Assembly: GCA_023428695.1 (NCBI GenBank)
Contig: JAEYWY010000005.1
Coordinates: 1-64,000, forward strand
Length of the DNA: 64,000 nt
DNA from: Bacteroidota bacterium
GTDB lineage: Bacteria > Bacteroidota > Bacteroidia > Cytophagales > Cyclobacteriaceae
Reading direction: 5' to 3'
Positions 26,086 to 33,259 of the stretch are shown one piece after another. The notes under the pieces were generated by a model. That model was not told the DNA's origin. It did no database searches and was given only the letters and a program-made list of their open reading frames with translations. A program made the position numbers and the translations under genes. Each line of letters opens with the position of its first letter. Position 1 is the stretch's first letter.

Positions 26086-26889
26086 ATGAATGTTGATCCG
26101 GTAACATGGGATGACCTCGAAAAGATCAATACGCTGCGACCGGATGGATGGTCGGATATTGTTCCCGATTTTCAATTTTACATTAAGACAGCCTACTGCA
26201 ATCCGATAAAGGTTGAATTGGAAAACGAAATCATTGCTGTGGGGACTTCGATTTCATTTGGTCGTTCGGCGTGGCTGGCGCATATCATTGTTGACAAACG
26301 TCACCGTGGAATAGGAGTAGGGTCGTTGGTTGTGAACGAATTGATTACGCTTCTCGAAAGTCAGGGTGTCGAAACGTTTTCATTGCTTGCGACCGAACCT
26401 GGTCGCCCTGTTTATGAAAAGGCCGGTTTCCGAAAAGTTGTCGACTATGTCTTTATGCGACGTGAAACGCCGTGGCAAACCCGGAGTATCAGTGCATCAA
26501 TTGAACCCGTTCAGCGTCATCATGTCCCTGCGATTATGCAATTAGATAGGGCTGTATCGGGAGAAGATCGTCGCGACCTCATTGAGGCACACCTGCAGGG
26601 CGCCATGGTATATGCGCGCAATGCACAGGTGCGGGGCTACTATCTGCCAAAGCTAAAGGAAGGACTAATAGTTGCGGAAGACGAGGATGCCGGACTCGAC
26701 CTTATGGAAGTAAAATATGCAACCGCCGACAAAGCCGTGCTCCCGGAAAGCAACAGAGCCGGACTTAATTTTCTATTGGCTAACGGATTTGCACCCACCC
26801 ACTCGAAGGGTACGCGGATGATACGCGGTAAAACACTCAACCCGGCGTTATCAAAAATATGCAGCCGCATTGGCGGAAACCTTGGTTGA
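26086..26889 (+). CDS. Tandem GNAT acetyltransferase (GNAT + Acetyltransf_18)
   Basis: About 267 residues. The N-terminal GNAT domain (1-130) has the acetyl-CoA loop DKRHRGIGVGSLVV and GRPVYEKAGFRKV. The second half contains LDRAVSGEDRRDLIEAHL, which matches the Acetyltransf_18-type domain fused to many GNATs. The double-domain form is known in Bacteroidota, with no confirmed substrate. The ATG at 26086 was chosen because it begins at the fold; the ATG at 26047 would overlap the preceding gene by 29 bases. Confidence 0.85.
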   Translation: MNVDPVTWDDLEKINTLRPDGWSDIVPDFQFYIKTAYCNPIKVELENEIIAVGTSISFGRSAWLAHIIVDKRHRGIGVGSLVVNELITLLESQGVETFSLLATEPGRPVYEKAGFRKVVDYVFMRRETPWQTRSISASIEPVQRHHVPAIMQLDRAVSGEDRRDLIEAHLQGAMVYARNAQVRGYYLPKLKEGLIVAEDEDAGLDLMEVKYATADKAVLPESNRAGLNFLLANGFAPTHSKGTRMIRGKTLNPALSKICSRIGGNLG

Positions 26890-26924
26890 TTTCACAAAAG
26901 ACAAATTGACGAAAAACTATTGCC

Positions 26925-27629
26925 ATGCAACCATCTGTCAGACGAAAACTCATAATCGCATTTGTGGTGTTTGACGTCGTCGTCGTAGCAATGGTCCTTC
27001 TTTATGAAGGTTACATACGATTTAATTATCCGGACCCGAAAGAATTTCCGATTCGTGGGATTGACATTTCGCATCATCAGGGAAACATAGACTGGCAGGA
27101 ACTCGCGCAGGAAAAATTGTCGTTTGTGATCATCAAGGCAACTGAAGGAGGAGACTTTGTTGATCCGAAGTTTTCCGAGAACTGGCGAAATGCAAGTGAA
27201 TCAGGTTACCGCACGGGCGCATATCATTTTTACCGATTGTGTAAAACACCTGAGGAACAGGCTGCGAATTTTGGCAAAGTTGTTCCTATGGATTCAAACG
27301 CACTTCCGCCATCTGTCGATCTTGAATTTGGTGGCAACTGCGAAACCGATAAAACGACGGAGCAGATACTCGAAGAAATCCAGCGGTTTCTGACATTGCT
27401 TGAGAATGATTACGGTGCGAAGCCAATTATTTACGCGACGCCCGAGTTTTACGATACCTTTTTGAAGGGGCAGTTTATTGGCTATCCGATCTGGATACGC
27501 GACATATATAGTCGTCCCGAATTGCCTGACGGCCGGAACTGGTACATCTGGCAATACGCAAACCGTGGCCACCTGAAAGGCATAGATGGATACGTTGACT
27601 TGAACGTTCTCCACGGTCAGTCGTGGTAG
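26925..27629 (+). CDS. GH25 family lysozyme, membrane-anchored
   Basis: A 234-residue protein with an N-terminal membrane anchor (residues 8-28) and a GH25 barrel. Key motifs are FPIRGIDISHHQGNIDW, VIIKATEGGDFVDPKF, YRTGAYHFYRL, and the catalytic pair in SVDLEFGG; GNWYIWQYA-like sequence occurs near the end. GH25 enzymes cleave N-acetylmuramyl-glucosamine bonds of peptidoglycan. The anchor suggests a wall-remodelling role in the periplasm, as opposed to a phage lysin. There is no phage context here. Confidence 0.92.
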   Translation: MQPSVRRKLIIAFVVFDVVVVAMVLLYEGYIRFNYPDPKEFPIRGIDISHHQGNIDWQELAQEKLSFVIIKATEGGDFVDPKFSENWRNASESGYRTGAYHFYRLCKTPEEQAANFGKVVPMDSNALPPSVDLEFGGNCETDKTTEQILEEIQRFLTLLENDYGAKPIIYATPEFYDTFLKGQFIGYPIWIRDIYSRPELPDGRNWYIWQYANRGHLKGIDGYVDLNVLHGQSW

Positions 27630-27736
27630 TACACCGTCCGACGCAGCGTTTCGCGACGGCGGGAAACCAAAATAGAAAGAGTATTCCAACCCGTTACCTG
27701 CCTTATGTGTCTATACAACAGGTAACCATACAAAAC

Positions 27737-28069
27737 ATGACTACGCTCATTTGCCGTGTTCTATCCATTTTGTTAATAGTTGTGGCGTTATCGGCATGCG
27801 ACAACAATGACACCTCACTTCCGGACTGTGTCAAAGAAATGCAGATAAGCAGCGATCCACCTATCGAAATATGGGAGTGGAGGTATCCGAATAAAACGTA
27901 TTACTATCTCGTTTCACCGTGTTGTGATCAGTATAATCCTTTGTTCAGCGAAGACTGCGAGTTTGTTTGTGCTCCCGACGGTGGACTAAGTGGTACTGGT
28001 GATGGCACTTGTCCTGATCTGTCCGGAGAAGTTACGAAAAGGTTGCTCTGGAAGAAGAATTCTGATTAG
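27737..28069 (+). CDS. Small cysteine-rich lipoprotein, DUF6970-like
   Basis: About 110 residues with a lipoprotein signal (VLSILLIVVALSAC). The mature part has paired cysteines and the run VSPCCDQYNPLFSEDCEF, then CAPDGGLSGTGDG and CPDLS, resembling the Bacteroidota lipoprotein family I know as DUF6970; this match is from memory. The ATG at 27737 was chosen for the signal peptide. It probably sits in the outer membrane or periplasm; function is unknown. Confidence 0.7.
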   Translation: MTTLICRVLSILLIVVALSACDNNDTSLPDCVKEMQISSDPPIEIWEWRYPNKTYYYLVSPCCDQYNPLFSEDCEFVCAPDGGLSGTGDGTCPDLSGEVTKRLLWKKNSD

Positions 28070-28152
28070 ATGAGATTAATTGCCGGGTAATATTTTGCTA
28101 ACGCGATCAATACGCGCAGCAGTTTGCATGAGGAAATAATCGCGCGGCGTCC

Positions 28153-28160
28153 TATCTTTG
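28153..28160 (+). promoter_or_regulatory. -7 promoter element TATCTTTG
   Basis: This matches TAnnTTTG and lies 22 bases before the ATG of the sugar isomerase-like gene. A convincing -33 element was not found. Confidence 0.5.
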
Positions 28161-28182
28161 GCAACTAACAAAATTGCCAACA

Positions 28183-29103
28183 ATGAAGCGCAGAGAATCC
28201 CTCCAACTCGTCGCAGCCCTTGCCGGCTCAGCCATGATTTTACCACATTCGGTATCGTCATCACCGCAAAAAAAGAAATCACCCTTTCAATATTGTTTAA
28301 ATACCAGCACGATCAATGCCGGGAAGATTGGTGTTGAACAAGCGATTGAAATTACAGCCCGTGCTGGGTATGATCTTATTGAGTTGTGGATACCCGACTT
28401 ACGGAAATACACCGCATCAGGCAAAACACTTTCGGCGTTGAAGAAACGTATCGACGACAGTGGTATCGGCGTAGCAAGTGCCATTGGTTTTGCACCCTGG
28501 ATGGTTGCCGATGATGCCGAACGCGAAAAAGGATTCCGCCAGATGGAGGAGGAGATGAATATAATGGCTGAGTTGGGCTGTCGCCGTATTGCAGCTGCAC
28601 CTGCAGGATTAAAACCCGGTGACTCGCCCGACCTGCTTGCGATAGGCGGATATTACCGCGAATTGATTGCGCTCGGAAAGAAAACAGGTGTCATGCCGCA
28701 GTTGGAGTTCTGGGGTGTTTCGCCGGTGTTCTATCACCTTGGACAGGTACTCACGGTTGCGGCCGCGGCCAACGATCCCGCTGTGCGCATCCTCGCAGAC
28801 GTGTTTCATCTCTTCAGAGGTGGCTCCGGATTTGAAGGGCTTGGTCTTATCAACGGTGAGCACATCGATATCTTCCATATGAATGACTATCCGGATACGC
28901 CGCGCGAAACACAAAAGGATTCGGACCGTATCTTCCCGGGTGACGGCGTTGCGCCGCTGATGCAGGTGATCGCTGCGCTGTCGAAAACATCCAATCCGAA
29001 GATTCTTTCACTTGAATTGTTTAACCCCGGCTACTGGGAAAAAGATCCACTTGAAATAGCGAAGACGGGTTTGGTGAAGATGAAAAAAAGTGCGGGAGGT
29101 TGA
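28183..29103 (+). CDS. Sugar phosphate isomerase/epimerase-like TIM barrel, exported
   Basis: About 306 residues with an N-terminal export signal (MKRRESLQLVAALAGSAMIL, with an RR pair) and a xylose-isomerase-like barrel. Motifs include AIEITARAGYDLIELW, QLEFWGVS, DVFHLFRGGSG, HMNDYPD and LSLELFN, which line the metal and sugar site. Exported forms are common in Bacteroidota next to Gfo/Idh/MocA and GMC oxidoreductases and may isomerise keto-sugars. Here it lies far from those genes. The ATG at 28183 was preferred to a TTG nine bases upstream. Confidence 0.88.
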   Translation: MKRRESLQLVAALAGSAMILPHSVSSSPQKKKSPFQYCLNTSTINAGKIGVEQAIEITARAGYDLIELWIPDLRKYTASGKTLSALKKRIDDSGIGVASAIGFAPWMVADDAEREKGFRQMEEEMNIMAELGCRRIAAAPAGLKPGDSPDLLAIGGYYRELIALGKKTGVMPQLEFWGVSPVFYHLGQVLTVAAAANDPAVRILADVFHLFRGGSGFEGLGLINGEHIDIFHMNDYPDTPRETQKDSDRIFPGDGVAPLMQVIAALSKTSNPKILSLELFNPGYWEKDPLEIAKTGLVKMKKSAGG

Positions 29104-29213
29104 GTCATGGTCAGAGCCTGAAAAATGTGACTTCGTCAGAGTTGCAAGCTTCGAGCTGCAAGCTGCAAGTTTGTTTGGTCGTATATTGAATGTTTGCGAT
29201 TCTGAATCAACGG

Positions 29214-29256
29214 TTTTTTTCACCGTAAAGACGGGAAGGCGCAAAGGAACGCAAGG
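29214..29256 (-). repeat. Dispersed TTTGCG/GGTGAAAAA repeat, copy 3 (inverted)
   Basis: The reverse complement carries CCTTTGCGCCTTCCC and ACGGTGAAAAAA, matching copies at 6526 and 13481. Confidence 0.55.
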
Positions 29257-29291
29257 AGAAATGTGAGTCCCACAATTAGAAATAATTAGAA

Positions 29292-29362
29292 ATTAGAAAT
29301 GGTCACACATTTCAGCGGCTACTCCGTCCTTATTTTGCGACAACTCCTTTGAAGGAACTTTT
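29292..29362 (+). repeat. Intergenic unit, copy A (left of LLM gene)
   Basis: It begins ATTAGAAATGG, then carries a TTTCAGCG core and CTTTGAAGG. The same succession occurs in the same orientation at 30533-30610, so the two copies bracket the LLM oxidoreductase gene. Confidence 0.45.
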
Positions 29363-29381
29363 AACTTTTACCTTTCAGCTT

Positions 29382-30422
29382 TCAGACTTTTTTCAATACC
29401 GCACTCTTCACCGCCGGTGCAACCTTCGTTCCAAGCAATTCAATGGAACGCATAACCTGTGTATGTGGGAGCGTACCCACGCTGATGTGAAGCAGGAAGC
29501 GTGTATTACCGAACAGTTCGTATTCGTAAAGAATTTTGTCGGTGACCTGTTCCGGGCTTCCGACGAGCAATGAACCTTCCGGAGCGCGCATAGCCTCATA
29601 GTGATCGCGGGTCATGGGCGGCCAGCCGCGTTCCGCGCCGATCTTGCTCATAAGGTACGCGTAAGGAGCGTAGAATTCTTTGGCGGCCTTTTGTGAGTCG
29701 TCGGCGATGTATCCGTGTGAATGAATGCCAATTTCTACTTTCGCCGGATCGTGACCGGCATTGTTCCAGCTTTCGCGATAGTAGTTCGTGAAGGGTACGA
29801 ACCGGTCCGGAGTTCCGCCAATGATAGCCAGTGCCATGGGCAGACCTTTGTTTGCGCTGCGCAGTACCGATTCAGGTGTTCCGCCTACGGCAACCCATAT
29901 TGGCAGTTGTTCCTGCAGAGGTCGCGGATAGACGCCGCGGTTATCGATAGCGGGGCGATGTTTTCCTTTCCAGGTAATGCGTTCATTTTTATTGAGCTCG
30001 ATCAAGAGGTCGAGTTTTTCTGAGAACAATGAGTCGTAATCTCTGAGATCGTTTCCAAAAAGTGGGAATGATTCGATAAACGATCCGCGTCCGGCCATGA
30101 TTTCGGCGCGGCCCCCTGAGAGCAGGTCGACGTGCGCGAAATCCTGGAATACGCGTACCGGGTCATCTGAACTGAGTACCGTGACGGCACTTGAGAGCCT
30201 GATATTTTTTGTACGCACAGCGGCTGCAGCGAGTACGACTGCCGGTGATGAGACGATGAAGTCCGGGCGGTGGTGTTCGCCGATGGCAAAAACATCGAGG
30301 CCGACCTGGTCGGCAAGTTCGATTTCTTCCATCAGGTTCTGCATACGCTCATACGGACTGCGCACAACGCCGGTTGAAGGGTCCGGGGTGTTTTCAACGA
30401 AGGTGCTTATTCCTATTTCCAT
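29382..30422 (-). CDS. LLM class flavin-dependent oxidoreductase (luciferase-like)
   Basis: About 346 residues starting MEIGISTFVENTPDP. Motifs are FAIGEHHRPDF near residue 45, SSAVTVLSSDDPVRVFQDFA, and EIMAGRGSFIESFPLFG, characteristic of the LLM subgroup with NADH-dependent FMN chemistry. YPRPLQEQLPIWVAVGGTPES fits the second half. The in-frame start at 30422 gives the family N-terminus; upstream ATGs only add unrelated residues. It is flanked on both sides by similar intergenic repeats. The substrate is unknown. Confidence 0.9.
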   Translation of the reverse strand: MEIGISTFVENTPDPSTGVVRSPYERMQNLMEEIELADQVGLDVFAIGEHHRPDFIVSSPAVVLAAAAVRTKNIRLSSAVTVLSSDDPVRVFQDFAHVDLLSGGRAEIMAGRGSFIESFPLFGNDLRDYDSLFSEKLDLLIELNKNERITWKGKHRPAIDNRGVYPRPLQEQLPIWVAVGGTPESVLRSANKGLPMALAIIGGTPDRFVPFTNYYRESWNNAGHDPAKVEIGIHSHGYIADDSQKAAKEFYAPYAYLMSKIGAERGWPPMTRDHYEAMRAPEGSLLVGSPEQVTDKILYEYELFGNTRFLLHISVGTLPHTQVMRSIELLGTKVAPAVKSAVLKKV

Positions 30423-30532
30423 TTTATTGTGGTCAACTGGTCTTACAACCGGCATTGTCCGGGGAAAGTTCATTTTGTTGTATATACAACTGTTTTTAGC
30501 CAATTATAAATCATAAATTATCACAAATTGAA

Positions 30533-30610
30533 ATTAGAAATGGCCGTGTCTTTCAGCGACGCGATCAATCGGCAATCGTAAGACATCCTTCGAAGGTCTT
30601 TCCCACTTTT
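30533..30610 (+). repeat. Intergenic unit, copy B (right of LLM gene)
   Basis: This has ATTAGAAATGG, TTTCAGCG and CTTCGAAGG in the same order as copy A. Confidence 0.45.
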
Positions 30611-30666
30611 AGGCTTTCCTCCTGAAACTATTTTCAATTAATTTACAATTTCATATTTGATCGATC

Positions 30667-32580
30667 GTGCCGTTGAAACAAATTAGAAATGCGCCAGCAA
30701 CAGCGCTCCTGATTGTCGCGAATGTCGTTGTCTTTGTACTTTGTTTTTGGCGTGCAGGAACTTTGGATGGTGCTGCATGGTCAACTACGCTCATCGACAT
30801 GGGCGCACTCTTCAACCCGTATGCACTGGGTGGTGAGGGGTACCGGATAATAACACACCTGTTTCTTCATAGCCACTTTTTCCATCTTGGCCTTAACCTG
30901 TATGCGTTGTGGGTGGTTGGTCGTGAGGTTGAAACGGATATCGGTACGATATCATTTGTGGCGGCCTATGTATGTGCCGGAATCGGAGGCGCGCTTGCGA
31001 GTCTTTACTGGAACCTTTTTACACTTGGTGTTGGTGCCTCAGGTGCCATATTTGGTCTGTTTGGCGTTGCATTGGTAAGAAACATAGCCGACGTCCGAAG
31101 AAATAACGGTCACCTTACGGGCGTCGTAATCAATTTTGCACTTTTTCTTGTCATAAACTTTGCGCTCGCCGAAGCATTGCGTGCAGATGTGGCCGGGCAT
31201 ATCGGCGGACTCGCAACCGGAATAATTTTCGGATTAACGTATTTCCTGCCAGGTGATTTTGTACGACGTCTTGCACCGGTTTTTATATTATCCGCGCTGG
31301 TAGTCTTATTCTTTCTGCTTCCTCGTTATCAGGTGGACTACTTCCGTTTCTTTCAACGTGTATTGAATGCTGAAGAGAGGGTCAACAAGCGTATAGCCCA
31401 GGGGGGACTATCCGACGATGACTACCTTCAACTTTTCGATTCAGCGGTAGTATCCTGGGATTCGACACGACTGGAATTAGCGAGTCTTTCTTTTGTGCCT
31501 TCCAAACTTGCTGCGGATACGTCCAGACTGCGCCGGTACATTCATTTTCGAAAGCTGGAGAATCAGTTTAAAGCGACCCTCATTCGCGAGGAGTCGTATA
31601 TCTATCGCGACAGCATAGACATTGCGTTGGATTCACTCGCAGGTGTCGGCAGACTTGATTACCCGTTGGTGATGCACACCAGCGATGTCACACCGGAACG
31701 ACCCCCGGCTCCTGAACCTCCCGGCGAAGTCGTTAAAGTGTGGTACGATGAACACTGGGAGGAGATACCTTATCCCGGACCCTATTATCGCATCGGAAGA
31801 AGAGACTCCCTGTATCGCTGGCAGGGCCCGGTGTTGGACTACTACGCTGATGGCACTGTTCAAATGAAAGGCACGTATGCCGACAATGTTAAGAATGGCG
31901 TGTTCCTGTATTACAGTGACCACAATACGTACACATCGGCCGGGCGTTATGTTAAAGATCGGCCTGTCGGGAAGTGGCAGACATTCCACAACAACGGTCG
32001 TCTTCACCGCGAAGAAGTATTTGATCAGGGTGCACGACTCAGGAACAGCTGGGACAGTACCGGTGTGCAGGTGGTAAAGGACGGATTCGGCATTATCGAG
32101 GAGCGTGATTCGACCGGTCTCGTTGTGCTCAAAGGTGAATACCGAAATGGCATGAAAGAAGGACTCTGGTTTGGCTGGCATCCCAATGGCCAGATGCATT
32201 TCAGGGAGGAGTATCGCGATGGCTATCTGGTGAATGGAAGGGCGATTTCCCCTAAGGGTGAACGGTATATTTATGATCAGACAGTCTTCTATCCCCAACC
32301 CGATGGAGGTTACGATGCATTGAAGCGATACCTCGCCACTGAGACTCGAAAAATTGATGGCGGAACGTTCAGAAAGGTAAAGCTATCGTTTCGCGTAACA
32401 GCTACGGGTGAGTTGCGCGACTTCGAGGCAATCGAAAGCGCCGGTCATGAATGGGATGAACGCGCAAAAGAAATCCTTCGTGCAGGACCTCGATGGTATC
32501 CGGCGCGTCAGCATGGACATATCCCAACGGATGGTTACGCGACAGTGGAAGTTGAATTCGCCCCACGTGAGCTGAGGTAG
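30667..32580 (+). CDS. Rhomboid protease fused to MORN repeats and TonB-like C-terminus
   Basis: A 637-residue protein. Residues 1-225 are a six- to seven-segment rhomboid intramembrane protease with catalytic Ser125 in GVGASGAIFG, His178 in VAGHIGGL, and the family motif HLGLNLYALW. A 150-residue linker follows. Residues about 375-510 contain MORN_2-type repeats (for example YYADGTVQMKGTYADNVKNG, GKWQTFHNNGRLHREE, GLWFGWHPNGQMHFREEY). The last 80 residues end in a TonB-C-like beta-alpha-beta fold (VKLSFRVTATGELRDFEAIES). The start is GTG, since no ATG precedes the first membrane segment. The protein should span the inner membrane with its repeats in soluble space. Confidence 0.85.
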   Translation: MPLKQIRNAPATALLIVANVVVFVLCFWRAGTLDGAAWSTTLIDMGALFNPYALGGEGYRIITHLFLHSHFFHLGLNLYALWVVGREVETDIGTISFVAAYVCAGIGGALASLYWNLFTLGVGASGAIFGLFGVALVRNIADVRRNNGHLTGVVINFALFLVINFALAEALRADVAGHIGGLATGIIFGLTYFLPGDFVRRLAPVFILSALVVLFFLLPRYQVDYFRFFQRVLNAEERVNKRIAQGGLSDDDYLQLFDSAVVSWDSTRLELASLSFVPSKLAADTSRLRRYIHFRKLENQFKATLIREESYIYRDSIDIALDSLAGVGRLDYPLVMHTSDVTPERPPAPEPPGEVVKVWYDEHWEEIPYPGPYYRIGRRDSLYRWQGPVLDYYADGTVQMKGTYADNVKNGVFLYYSDHNTYTSAGRYVKDRPVGKWQTFHNNGRLHREEVFDQGARLRNSWDSTGVQVVKDGFGIIEERDSTGLVVLKGEYRNGMKEGLWFGWHPNGQMHFREEYRDGYLVNGRAISPKGERYIYDQTVFYPQPDGGYDALKRYLATETRKIDGGTFRKVKLSFRVTATGELRDFEAIESAGHEWDERAKEILRAGPRWYPARQHGHIPTDGYATVEVEFAPRELR

Positions 32581-32694
32581 GGAACTTATGCAGGAACGTT
32601 TACCAGGATGGAGACCGTTTTGGCCGGCAATTTCATCTGAAGTTGTCCTCATCCTCGAACACGGAACATTCCAGGGGTCCAGCTCATTAGGGAA

Positions 32695-32893
32695 GTATCC
32701 CGCTATTTGTATGGGACTTACATTACTTCCGGAAACACGATAACTTTGCTAACTCCTGTCACTGGACTGCTGAATTTGACTGGACTCTCATTTTGAACGG
32801 AGAATTCACAATTAGTGAATTGTATGACGGGATGATTTTGTCGCGTTCGTACGGAAACGGCGTTATTGATACCTATGTCTTACACCGGCAATA
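32695..32893 (+). pseudogene. 3' remnant of an unidentified gene
   Basis: A frame open from just after a TAG at 32692 runs for 66 codons to TAG, reading FVWDLHYFRKHDNF, WTAEFDWTLILNGEF and GNGVIDTYVLHRQ. This is clearly protein-like but has no start before its middle. It looks like the C-terminal half of a small beta-rich protein. No family was recognised, and no matching N-terminal half was found upstream. Confidence 0.35.
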
Positions 32894-33151
32894 GTCGCCC
32901 TTCATAAGGGGTAAATTCCAAAGAAAATTCCGACACAATCATTCCGGCCCGCCCTTTCTCCTGCGGAAGACGACAATTCTGAAATCCAAATCTGGGTTTT
33001 TACATTCCAAGCGAACATTTGTTGTCGCCCGCAATGTTACCAAATTGTTGTCTTTTAGAAAAAATGAAGGATTAGACTACTGTATGCCCGTAATATTAAA
33101 ATCACCCTATTAGATTTGCAGGAGAAACCATTTTCTGCTCCAGTGGCCATT

Positions 33152-33256
33152 ATGAGCGTAAATGCAATGAGAAGAACAGAATATTGGAATCAGAAGCCGG
33201 ATGACAGCGCAAGTACACCACTTGACCGCAAAGGAGATCTGGCAGCCGAGGAATAA
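33152..33256 (+). CDS. Possible 34-residue leader peptide
   Basis: A short frame starts MSVNAMRRTEYWNQKPDD, is rich in charged residues, and stops three bases before the ATG of the phosphate transporter gene. That close spacing suggests translational coupling or a leader role. It has no family and no strong ribosome binding site, so it may be chance. Confidence 0.3.
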   Translation: MSVNAMRRTEYWNQKPDDSASTPLDRKGDLAAEE

Positions 33257-33259
33257 ATT

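Larger units (their letters stand above)
29104..29381. other. Repeat-rich intergenic region
   Basis: This contains three features: an AGCTGCA-type tandem patch (about 29143-29172), the inverted copy of the TTTGCG repeat (29214-29256) and one copy of a unit recurring at 30533 (29292-29362). No gene was seen. Confidence 0.6.
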
